A stretch of 64,000 nucleotides of DNA from Sepiola atlantica (lineage: Eukaryota > Mollusca > Cephalopoda > Sepiida > Sepiolidae), in the NCBI GenBank assembly GCA_963556195.1, contig CAUVYP010000583.1, forward strand, positions 310,001 through 374,000, written 5' to 3'. A program made the position numbers and the translations under genes. Under the pieces are notes generated by a model that did not search any database, had not been told where the DNA came from, and saw only the letters and a list, made by a program, of their open reading frames with translations. Each line of letters starts with the position of its first letter. Position 1 is the first letter of the stretch. Of this stretch, positions 40,871 through 53,164 are shown in pieces.

Positions 40871-43800
40871 GTTGTTAAATGTTAACAATCATCACCTTGA
40901 ATTGTTGATTATATGTTTTGTTGTTAAATGTTAACAATCATCACCTTGAATTGTTGATTATATGTTTTGTTGTTAAATGTAAACAATCATTACCTTGAAT
41001 TGTTGATTTATATGTTTTGTTGTTAAATGTTAACAATCATCACCTTAAATTGTTCATTATATGTTTTGTTGTTAAATGTTAACAATCATCACCTTGAATT
41101 GTTGATTATATGTTTTGTTGTTAAATGTTAACAATCATTACCTTGAATTGTTTATTAATATGTTTTGTTGTTAAATGTTAACAATCATCACCTTGAATTG
41201 TTGATTATATGTTTTGTTGTTAAATGTTAACAATCATTACCTTGAATTGTTGATTATATGTTTTGTTGTTAAATTTTAACAATCATTACCTTTAATTGTT
41301 GATTATATGTTTTGTTGTTAAATGTTAACAATCATCACCTTGAATTGTTGATTATATGTTTTGTTGTTAAATGTTAACAATCATTACCTTGAATTGTTGA
41401 TTATATGTTTTGTTGTTAAATGTTAACAATCATTACCTTGAATTGTTGATTATATGTTTTGTTGTTAAATGTTAACAATCATTACCTTGAATTGTTTATT
41501 TATATGTTTTGTTGTTAAATGTTAACAATCATTACCTTGAATTGTTGATTATACGTTTTGTTGTTAAATGTTAACAATCATCACCTTGAATTGTTGATTT
41601 ATATGTTTTGTTGTTAAATGTTAACAATCATCACCTTGAATTGTTGATTTATATGTTTTGTTGTTAAATGTTAACAATCATCACCTTGAATTGTTGATTT
41701 ATATGTTTTGTTGTTAAATGTTAACAATCATCACCTTGAATTGTTGATTATATGTTTTGTTGTTAAATGTTAACAATCATTACCTTGAATTGTTGATTAT
41801 ATGTTTTGTTGTTCAATGTTAACAATCATTACCTTGAATTGTTGATTTATATGTTTTGTTGTTTAATGTTAACAATCATCACCTTGAATTGTTGATTATA
41901 TGTTTTGTTGTTAAATGTTAACAATCATCACCTTGAATTGTTGATTATATGTTTTGTTGTTAAATGTTAACAATCATCACCTTGAATTGTTGATTATATG
42001 TTTTGTTGTTAAATGTTTACAATCATCACCTTGAATTGTTGATTATTTGTTTTGTTGTTAAATGTTAACAATCATTACCTTGAATTGTTGATTATTTGTT
42101 TTGTTGTTAAATGTTAACAATCATTACCTTGAATTGTTGATTATATGTTTTGTTGTTAAATGTTAACAATCATCACCTTTAATTGTTGATTATATGTTTT
42201 GTTGTTAAATGTTTACAATCATCACCTTGAATTGTTGATTATATGTTTTGTTGTTAAATGTTAACAATCATTACCTTGAATTGTTTATTTATATGTTTTG
42301 TTGTTAAATGTTTACAATCATTACCTTGAATTGTCGATTATACGTTTTGTTGTTAAATGTTAACAATCATCACCTTGAATTGTTGATTTATATGTTTTGT
42401 TGTTAAATGTTAACAATCATTACCTTGAATTGTTGATTTATATGTTTTGTTGTTAAATGTTAACAATCATCACCTTGAATTGTTGATTTATATGTTTTGT
42501 TGTTAAATGTTAACAATCATCACCTTGAATTGTTGATTATATGTTTTGTTGTTAAATGTTAACAATCATCACCTTGAATTATTGATTATATGTTTTGTTG
42601 TTAAATGTAAACAATCATCACCTTGAATTGTTGATTATATGTTTTGTTGTTAAATGTTTACAATCATCACCTTGAATTGTTGATTATTTGTTTTGTTGTT
42701 AAATGTTAACAATCATTACCTTGAATTGTTGATTATATGTTTTGTTGTTAAATGTTAACAATCATTACCTTGAATTGTTGATTATATGTTTTGTTGTTAA
42801 ATGTTAACAATCATCACCTTGAATTGTTGATTATATGTTTTGTTGTTAAATGTTAACAATCATCACCTTGAATTGTTGATTATATGTTTTGTTGTTAAAT
42901 GTTAACAATCATCACCTTGAATTGTTGATTTATATGTTTTTTTGTTAAATGTTAACAATCATCACCTCGAATTGTTAATTATATGTTTTGTTGTAAAATG
43001 TTAACAATCATCACCTTGAATTGTTGATTATATGTTTTGTAGTTAAATGTTAACAATCATTACCTTGAATTGTTGATTATATGTTTTGTTGTTAAATGTT
43101 AACAATCATTACCTTTAATTGTTGATTATATGTTTTGTTGTTAAATGTTAACAATCATCACCTTGAATTGTTGATTTATATGTTTTGTTGTTAAATGTTA
43201 ACAATCATTACCTTGAATTGTTGATTATATGTTTTGTTGTTAAATGTCAACAATCATTACCTTGAATTGTTGATTATATGTTTTGTTGTTAAATGTCAAC
43301 AATCATTACCTTGAATTGTTTATTTATATGTTTTGTTGTTAAATGTTAACAATCATCACCTTGAATTGTTGATTATATGTTTTGTTGTTAAATGTTAACA
43401 ATAATCACCTTGAATTGTTGATTATATGTTTTGTTGTTAAATGTTAACAATCATCACCTTGAATTGTTGATTATATGTTTTGTTGTTAAATGTAAACAAT
43501 CATTACCTTGAATTGTTGATTTATATGTTTTGTTGTTAAATGTTAACAATCATCACCTTGAATTGTTGATTATATGTTTTGTTGTTAAATGTTAACAATC
43601 ATCACCTTGAATTGTTGATTATATGTTTTGTTGTTAAATGTTAACAATCATTACCTTTAATTGTTGATTTATATGTTTTGTTGTTAAATGTTAACAATCA
43701 TCACCTTGAATTGTTGATTATATGTTTTGTTGTTCAATGTTAACAATCATTACCTTGAATTGTTGATTATATGTTTTGTTGTTAAATGTTAACAATCATT

Positions 43801-44145
43801 ACCTTAAATTGTTGATTTATATGTTTTGTTGTTAAATGTTAACAATCATCACCTTGAATTGTTGATTTCTTTGTTTTGTTGTTAAATGTTAACAATCATC
43901 ACCTTGAATTGTTTATTATATGTTTTGTTGTTAAATGTTAACAATCATTACCTTGAATTGTTTATTTATATGTTTTGTTGTTAAATGTAACCAATCATCA
44001 CCTTGAATTGTTGATTATATGTTTTGTTGTTAAATGTTAACAATCATTACCTTTAATTGTTGATTATATGTTTTGTTGTTAAATGTTAACAATCATCACC
44101 TTGAATTGTTGATTATATGTTTTGTTGTTAAATGTTAACAATCAT
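40871..44145 (+). repeat. 3,401-bp tandem unit, copy 2
   Basis: This is the second copy of 37,470-40,744. The match ends at 44,145, where a TTACTTTGAATT monomer replaces the TCACC-ending monomer of copy 1. The 127 bp between the two aligned parts (40,745-40,870) are ordinary monomers, including a GTCAAC variant. This copy is the parent of, or is derived from, the block at 46.0-49.2 kb (offset 5,173). Confidence 0.9.
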
Positions 44146-45000
44146 TACTTTGAATTGTTGATTATATGTTTTGTTGTTAAATGTTAACAATCATTACCTT
44201 GAATTGTTGATTATATGTTTTGTTGTTAAATGTTAACAATCATTACCTTGAATTGTTGATTTATATGTTTTGTTGTTAAATATTAACAATCATTACCTTG
44301 AATGGCTGATTTTACTTTTGTTGTTAAATGTTAACAATCATTACCTTAAATTGTTGATTTATATGTTTTGTTGTTAAATGTTAACAATCATCACCTTGAA
44401 TTGTTGATTTCTTTGTTTTGTTGTTAAATGTTAACAATCATTACCTTTAATTGTTGATTTTACTTTTGTTGTTAAATGTTAACAATCATCACCTTGAATT
44501 GTTGATTTATATGTTTTGTTGTTAAATGTTAACAATCATTACCTTGAATTGTTGATTTATATGTTTTGTTGTTAAATGTTAACAATCATCACCTTAAATT
44601 GTTGATTTATATGTTTTGTTGTTAAATGTTAACAATCGTCACCTTGAATTGTTGATTATATGTTTTGTCGTTAAATGTTAACAATCATCACCTTGAATTG
44701 TTGATTATATGTTTTGTTGTTAAATGTTAACAATCATTACCTTGAATTGTTGATTATATGTTTTGTTGTTCAATGTTAACAATCATTACCTTGAATTGTT
44801 GATTTATATGTTTTGTTGTTTAATGTTAACAATCATCACCTTGAATTGTTGATTATATGTTTTGTTGTTAAATGTTAACAATCATCACCTTGAATTGTTG
44901 ATTATATGTTTTGTTGTTAAATGTTAACAATCATCACCTTGAATTGTTGATTATATGTTTTGTTGTTAAATGTTAACAATCATTACCTTGAATTGTTGAT
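44146..45000 (+). repeat. Segment with both contexts of the 48-bp monomer
   Basis: Here the 48-bp GATTTTAC monomer occurs twice, about 0.15 kb apart. Once it follows an AAATATTAAC monomer, in the form GAATGGCTGATTTTAC at about 44.30 kb. Once it follows the GATTTCTTTG monomer at 44406. The segment also has the ATCGTCACC ending of the 790-bp unit and a private TTTTGTCGTT near 44.67 kb. It is related to 50.35-51.5 kb at offsets of 6,307 to 6,504 bp, the change being made of whole-monomer gains. Confidence 0.82.
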
Positions 45001-48000
45001 TATATGTTTTGTTGTTAAATGTTAACAATCATTACCTTGAATTGTTGATTATTTGTTTTGTTGTTAAATGTTAACAATCATTACCTTGAATTGTTGATTA
45101 TATGTTTTGTTGTTAAATGTTAACAATCATCACCTTTAATTGTTGATTATATGTTTTGTTGTTAAATGTTTACAATCATCACCTTGAATTGTTGATTATA
45201 TGTTTTGTTGTTAAATGTTAACAATCATTACCTTGAATTGTTGATTTATATGTTTTGTTGTTAAATGTTAACAATCATCACCTTGAATTGTTGATTATAT
45301 GTTTTGTTGTTAAATGTTTACAATCATCACCTTGAATTGTTGATGATATGATTTGTTGTTAAATGTTAACAATCATTACCTTGAATTGTTGATTATATGT
45401 TTTGTTGTTAAATGTTAACAATCATTACCTTGAATTATTGATTTATATGTTTTGTTGTTAAATGTTAACAATCATCACCTTGAATTGTTGATTATATGTT
45501 TTGTTGTTAAATGTTAACAATCATCACCTTGAATTGTTGATGATATGATTTGTTGTTAAATGTTAACAATCATTACCTTGAATTGTTGATTATATGTTTT
45601 GTTGTTAAATGTTAACAATCATTACCTTTAATTGTTGATTATATGTTTTGTTGTTAAATGTTAACAATCATCACCTTGAATTGGTGATTATATGTTTTGT
45701 TGTTAAATGTTAACAATCATCACCTTGAATTGTTGATTATATGTTTTGTTGTTAAATGTTAACAATCATTACCTTGAATTGTTGATTATATGTTTTGTTG
45801 TTAAATGTTAACAATCATTATCTTGAATTGTTGATTATATGTTTTGTTGTTAAATGTTAACAATCATCACCTTGAATTGTTGATTTATATGTTTTGTTGT
45901 TAAATGTTAACAATCATTACCTTGAATTGTTGATTATATGTTTTGTTGTTAAATGTTAACAATCATTACCTTGAATTGTTGATTATATGTTTTGTTCTTA
46001 AATGTCAACAATCATTACCTTGAATTGTTTATTTATATGTTTTGTTGTTAAATGTTAACAATCATCACCTTGAATTGTTGATTATATGTTTTGTTGTTAA
46101 ATGTTAACAATCATCACCTTGAATTGTTGATTATATGTTTTGTTGTTAAATGTAAACAATCATTACCTTGAATTGTTGATTTATATGTTTTGTTGTTAAA
46201 TGTTAACAATCATCACCTTAAATTGTTCATTATATGTTTTGTTGTTAAATGTTAACAATCATCACCTTGAATTGTTGATTATATGTTTTGTTGTTAAATG
46301 TTAACAATCATTACCTTGAATTGTTTATTAATATGTTTTGTTGTTAAATGTTAACAATCATCACCTTGAATTGTTGATTATATGTTTTGTTGTTAAATGT
46401 TAACAATCATTACCTTGAATTGTTGATTATATGTTTTGTTGTTAAATTTTAACAATCATTACCTTTAATTGTTGATTATATGTTTTGTTGTTAAATGTTA
46501 ACAATCATCACCTTGAATTGTTGATTATATGTTTTGTTGTTAAATGTTAACAATCATTACCTTGAATTGTTGATTCTATGTTTTGTTGTTAAATGTTAAC
46601 AATCATTACCTTGAATTGTTGATTATATGTTTTGTTGTTAAATGTTAACAATCATTACCTTGAATTGTTTATTTATATGTTTTGTTGTTAAATGTTAACA
46701 ATCATTACCTTGAATTGTTGATTATACGTTTTGTTGTTAAATGTTAACAATCATCACCTTGAATTGTTGATTTATATGTTTTGTTGTTAAATGTTAACAA
46801 TCATCACCTTGAATTGTTGATTTATATGTTTTGTTGTTAAATGTTAACAATCATCACCTTGAATTGTTGATTTATATGTTTTGTTGTTAAATGTTAACAA
46901 TCATCACCTTGAATTGTTGATTATATGTTTTGTTGTTAAATGTTAACAATCATTACCTTGAATTGTTGATTATATGTTTTGTTGTTCAATGTTAACAATC
47001 ATTACCTTGAATTGTTGATTTATATGTTTTGTTGTTTAATGTTAACAATCATCACCTTGAATTGTTGATTATATGTTTTGTTGTTAAATGTTAACAATCA
47101 TCACCTTGAATTGTTGATTATATGTTTTGTTGTTAAATGTTAACAATCATCACCTTGAATTGTTGATTATATGTTTTGTTGTTAAATGTTTACAATCATC
47201 ACCTTGAATTGTTGATTATTTGTTTTGTTGTTAAATGTTAACAATCATTACCTTGAATTGTTGATTATTTGTTTTGTTGTTAAATGTTAACAATCATTAC
47301 CTTGAATTGTTGATTATATGTTTTGTTGTTAAATGTTAACAATCATCACCTTTAATTGTTGATTATATGTTTTGTTGTTAAATGTTAACAATCATCACCT
47401 TGAATTGTTGATTATATGTTTTGTTGTTAAATGTTAACAATCATTACCTTGAATTGTTTATTTATATGTTTTGTTGTTAAATGTTTACAATCATTACCTT
47501 GAATTGTCGATTATACGTTTTGTTGTTAAATGTTAACAATCATCACCTTGAATTGTTGATTTATATGTTTTGTTGTTAAATGTTAACAATCATTACCTTG
47601 AATTGTTGATTTATATGTTTTGTTGTTAAATGTTAACAATCATCACCTTGAATTGTTGATTTATATGTTTTGTTGTTAAATGTTAACAATCATCACCTTG
47701 AATTGTTGATTATATGTTTTGTTGTTAAATGTTAACAATCATCACCTTGAATTATTGATTATATGTTTTGTTGTTAAATGTAAACAATCATCACCTTGAA
47801 TTGTTGATTATATGTTTTGTTGTTAAATGTTTACAATCATCACCTTGAATTGTTGATTATTTGTTTTGTTGTTAAATGTTAACAATCATTACCTTGAATT
47901 GTTGATTATATGTTTTGTTGTTAAATGTTAACAATCATTACCTTGAATTGTTGATTATATGTTTTGTTGTTAAATGTTAACAATCATCACCTTGAATTGT

Positions 48001-49219
48001 TGATTATATGTTTTGTTGTTAAATGTTAACAATCATCACCTTGAATTGTTGATTATATGTTTTGTTGTTAAATGTTAACAATCATCACCTTGAATTGTTG
48101 ATTTATATGTTTTTTTGTTAAATGTTAACAATCATCACCTCGAATTGTTAATTATATGTTTTGTTGTAAAATGTTAACAATCATCACCTTGAATTGTTGA
48201 TTATATGTTTTGTAGTTAAATGTTAACAATCATTACCTTGAATTGTTGATTATATGTTTTGTTGTTAAATGTTAACAATCATTACCTTGAATTGTTGATT
48301 ATATGTTTTGTTGTTAAATGTTAACAATCATTACCTTGAATTGTTGATTATATGTTTTGTTGTTAAATGTCAACAATCATTACCTTGAATTGTTGATTAT
48401 ATGTTTTGTTGTTAAATGTTAACAATCATTACCTTGAATTGTTGATTATATGTTTTGTTGTTAAATGTCAACAATCATTACCTTGAATTGTTTATTTATA
48501 TGTTTTGTTGTTAAATGTTAACAATCATCACCTTGAATTGTTGATTATATGTTTTGTTGTTAAATGTTAACAATAATCACCTTGAATTGTTGATTATATG
48601 TTTTGTTGTTAAATGTTAACAATCATCACCTTGAATTGTTGATTATATGTTTTGTTGTTAAATGTAAACAATCATTACCTTGAATTGTTGATTTATATGT
48701 TTTGTTGTTAAATGTTAACAATCATCACCTTGAATTGTTGATTATATGTTTTGTTGTTAAATGTTAACAATCATCACCTTGAATTGTTGATTATATGTTT
48801 TGTTGTTAAATGTTAACAATCATTACCTTTAATTGTTGATTTATATGTTTTGTTGTTAAATGTTAACAATCATCACCTTGAATTGTTGATTATATGTTTT
48901 GTTGTTCAATGTTAACAATCATTACCTTGAATTGTTGATTATATGTTTTGTTGTTAAATGTTAACAATCATTACCTTAAATTGTTGATTTATATGTTTTG
49001 TTGTTAAATGTTAACAATCATCACCTTGAATTGTTGATTTCTTTGTTTTGTTGTTAAATGTTAACAATCATCACCTTGAATTGTTTATTATATGTTTTGT
49101 TGTTAAATGTTAACAATCATCACCTTGAATTGTTTATTTATATGTTTTGTTGTTAAATGTAACCAATCATCACCTTGAATTGTTGATTATATGTTTTGTT
49201 GTTAAATGTTAACAATCAT
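45000..49219 (+). repeat. Long block matching 36.4-37.5 kb and 40.9-44.0 kb
   Basis: The left part matches 36.4-37.5 kb at 8,574 bp (TTCTTAAATG 37421 and 45995). The right part matches 40.9-44.05 kb at 5,173 bp (TTTATTAAT 41152 and 46325, GTCGATT 42333 and 47506), falling to 5,172 bp after a 50-bp monomer became a 49-bp one near 48.3 kb. Since 8,574 equals 3,401 plus 5,173, the block was copied from a 3,401-bp tandem or that tandem arose later. Private changes include GAATTATTG at about 45.44 kb, TTATCTTG at about 45.82 kb and GATTCTATG at about 46.57 kb. Confidence 0.88.
48030..49160 (+). repeat. 1,135-bp tandem unit, copy 1
   Basis: This 23-monomer unit aligns with the next one at 1,134-1,135 bp. 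Markers are the CCTCGAATT monomer (48141 and 49275), GATTTCTTTG (49036 and 50171) and TAAATGTAACC (49154 and 50289). Both copies carry a TCACC ending just before the TAAATGTAACC monomer, where the versions at 40.6 and 44.0 kb have TTACC. This small duplication therefore came after the split from the 5,173-bp parent. Boundaries are approximate to one monomer. Confidence 0.87.
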
Positions 49220-50353
49220 CACCTTGAATTGTTGATTTATATGTTTTTTTGTTAAATGTTAACAATCATCACCTCGAATTGTTAATTATATGTTTTGTTG
49301 TAAAATGTTAACAATCATCACCTTGAATTGTTGATTATATGTTTTGTAGTTAAATGTTAACAATCATTACCTTGAATTGTTGATTATATGTTTTGTTGTT
49401 AAATGTTAACAATCATTACCTTTAATTGTTGATTATATGTTTTGTTGTTAAATGTTAACAATCATCACCTTGAATTGTTGATTTATATGTTTTGTTGTTA
49501 AATGTTAACAATCATTACCTTGAATTGTTGATTATATGTTTTGTTGTTAAATGTTAACAATCATTACCTTGAATTGTTGATTATATGTTTTGTTGTTAAA
49601 TGTCAACAATCATTACCTTGAATTGTTTATTTATATGTTTTGTTGTTAAATGTTAACAATCATCACCTTGAATTGTTGATTATATGTTTTGTTGTTAAAT
49701 GTTAACAATAATCACCTTGAATTGTTGATTATATGTTTTGTTGTTAAATGTTAACAATCATCACCTTGAATTGTTGATTATATGTTTTGTTGTTAAATGT
49801 AAACAATCATTACCTTGAATTGTTGATTTATATGTTTTGTTGTTAAATGTTAACAATCATCACCTTGAATTGTTGATTATATGTTTTGTTGTTAAATGTT
49901 AACAATCATCACCTTGAATTGTTGATTATATGTTTTGTTGTTAAATGTTAACAATCATTACCTTTAATTGTTGATTTATATGTTTTGTTGTTAAATGTTA
50001 ACAATCATCACCTTGAATTGTTGATTATATGTTTTGTTGTTCAATGTTAACAATCATTACCTTGAATTGTTGATTATATGTTTTGTTGTTAAATGTTAAC
50101 AATCATTACCTTAAATTGTTGATTTATATGTTTTGTTGTTAAATGTTAACAATCATCACCTTGAATTGTTGATTTCTTTGTTTTGTTGTTAAATGTTAAC
50201 AATCATCACCTTGAATTGTTTATTATATGTTTTGTTGTTAAATGTTAACAATCATCACCTTGAATTGTTTATTTATATGTTTTGTTGTTAAATGTAACCA
50301 ATCATCACCTTGAATTGTTGATTATATGTTTTGTTGTTAAATGTTAACAATCA
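49161..50353 (+). repeat. 1,135-bp tandem unit, copy 2
   Basis: This is the adjacent second copy of 48,030-49,160 with the same marker order. The one-base variation in offset comes from a 49-bp monomer against a 50-bp monomer. After 50,353 the sequence returns to the arrangement seen after 44.05 kb (TTTAATTG, then TTACTTTG, then AAATATTAAC monomers). The duplication was thus inserted inside an otherwise conserved order. Confidence 0.86.
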
Positions 50354-53164
50354 TTACCTTTAATTGTTGATTATATGTTTTGTTGTTAAATGTTAACAAT
50401 CATCACCTTGAATTGTTGATTATATGTTTTGTTGTTAAATGTTAACAATCATTACTTTGAATTGTTGATTATATGTTTTGTTGTTAAATGTTAACAATCA
50501 TTACCTTGAATTGTTGATTATATGTTTTGTTGTTAAATGTTAACAATCATTACCTTGAATTGTTGATTATATGTTTTGTTGTTAAATGTTAACAATCATT
50601 ACCTTGAATTGTTGATTTATATGTTTTGTTGTTAAATATTAACAATCATTACCTTGAATGGCTGATTTTACTTTTGTTGTTAAATGTTAACAATCATCAC
50701 CTTGAATTGTTGATTTATATGTTTTGTTGTTAAATGTTAACAATCATTACCTTGAATTGTTGATTATATGTTTTGTTGTTCAATGTTAACAATCATTACC
50801 TTGAATTGTTGATTATATGTTTTGTTGTTAAATGTTAACAATCATTACCTTAAATTGTTGATTTATATGTTTTGTTGTTAAATGTTAACAATCATCACCT
50901 TGAATTGTTGATTTCTTTGTTTTGTTGTTAAATGTTAACAATCATTACCTTTAATTGTTGATTTTACTTTTGTTGTTAAATGTTAACAATCATCACCTTG
51001 AATTGTTGATTTATATGTTTTGTTGTTAAATGTTAACAATCATTTCCTTGAATTGTTGATTTATATGTTTTGTTGTTAAATGTTAACAATCATCACCTTA
51101 AATTGTTGATTTATATGTTTTGTTGTTAAATGTTAACAATCGTCACCTTGAATTGTTGATTATATGTTTTGTTGTTAAATGTTAACAATCATCACCTTGA
51201 ATTGTTGATTATATGTTTTGTTGTTAAATGTTAACAATCATTACCTTGAATTGTTGATTATATGTTTTGTTGTTCAATGTTAACAATCATTACCTTGAAT
51301 TGTTGATTTATATGTTTTGTTGTTTAATGTTAACAATCATCACCTTGAATTGTTGATTATATGTTTTGTTGTTAAATGTTAACAATCATCACCTTGAATT
51401 GTTGATTATATGTTTTGTTGTTAAATGTTAACAATCATCACCTTGAATTGTTGATTATATGTTTTGTTGTTAAATGTTAACAATCATTACCTTGAATTGT
51501 TGATTATATGTTTTGTTGTTAAATGTTAACAATCATTACCTTGAATTGTTGATTATATGTTTTGTTGTTAAATGTTAACAATCATTACCTTGAATTGTTT
51601 ATTTATATGTTTTGTTGTTAAATGTTAACAATCATTACCTTGAATTGTTGATTATACGTTTTGTTGTTAAATGTTAACAATCATCACCTTAAATTGTTGA
51701 TTTATATGTTTTGTTGTTAAATGTTAACAATCGTCACCTTGAATTGTTGATTATATGTGTTGTTGTTAAATGTTAACAATCATCACCTTGAATTGTTGAT
51801 TATATGTTTTGTTGTTAAATGTTAACAATCATTACCTTGAATTGTTGATTATATGTTTTGTTGTTCAATGTTAACAATCATTACCTTGAATTGTTGATTT
51901 ATATGTTTTGTTGTTTAATGTTAACAATCATCACCTTGAATTGTTGATTATATGTTTTGTTGTTAAATGTTAACAATCATCACCTTGAATTGTTGATTAT
52001 ATGTTTTGTTGTTAAATGTTAACAATCATCACCTTGAATTGTTGATTATATGTTTTGTTGTTAAATGTTAACAATCATTACCTTGAATTGTTGATTATAT
52101 GTTTTGTTGTTAAATGTTAACAATCATTACCTTGAATTGTTTATTTATATGTTTTGTTGTTAAATGTTAACAATCATTACCTTGAATTGTTGATTATACG
52201 TTTTGTTGTTAAATGTTAACAATCATCACCTTGAATTGTTGATTTATATGTTTTGTTGTTAAATGTTAACAATCATCACCTTGAATTGTTGATTTATATG
52301 TTTTGTTGTTAAATGTTAACAATCATCACCTTGAATTGTTGATTTATATGTTTTGTTGTTAAATGTTAACAATCATCACCTTGAATTGTTGATTATATGT
52401 TTTGTTGTTAAATGTTAACAATCATCACCTTGAATTGTTGATTATATGTTTTGTTGTTAAATGTTAACAATCATCACCTTGAATTGTTGATTATATGTTT
52501 TGTTGTTAAATGTTAACAATCATTACCTTGAATTGTTGATTATATGTTTTGTTGTTCAATGTTAACAATCATTACCTTGAATTGTTGATTTATATGTTTT
52601 GTTGTTTAATGTTAACAATCATCACCTTGAATTGTTGATTATATGTTTTGTTGTTAAATGTTAACAATCATCACCTTGAATTGTTGATTATATGTTTTGT
52701 TGTTAAATGTTAACAATCATCACCTTGAATTGTTGATTATATGTTTTGTTGTTAAATGTTTACAATCATCACCTTGAATTGTTGATTATTTGTTTTGTTG
52801 TTAAATGTCAACAATCATTACCTTGAATTGTTTATTTATATGTTTTGTTGTTAAATGTTAACAATCATCACCTTGAATTGTTGATTATATGTTTTGTTGT
52901 TAAATGTTTACAATCATCACCTTGAATTGTTGATTATTTGTTTTGTTGTTAAATGTCAACAATCATTACCTTGAATTGTTTATTTATATGTTTTGTTGTT
53001 AAATGTTAACAATCATCACCTGGAATTGTTGATTATATGTTTTGTTGTTAAATGTTAACAATAATCACCTTGAATTGTTGATTATATGTTTTGTTGTTAA
53101 ATGTTAACAATCATCACCTTGAATTGTTGATTATATGTTTTGTTGTTAAATGTTAACAATCATC
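50354..53164 (+). repeat. Mosaic segment of 0.6-0.7-kb partial repeats
   Basis: This stretch starts collinear with 44.05-45.0 kb, then holds three related sub-blocks marked by TTCAATG at about 51273, 51864 and 52555 (spacings 591 and 691 bp). The sub-blocks include GATTATACG monomers near 51.65 and 52.19 kb. The part from about 52.5 to 53.15 kb also matches 57.15-57.8 kb at offset 4,632 (TTCA 52555 and 57187; TAAATGTCA 52802 and 57434). Private variants include TTTCCTTG near 51.04 kb and TATGTGTTG near 51.76 kb. Confidence 0.8.
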
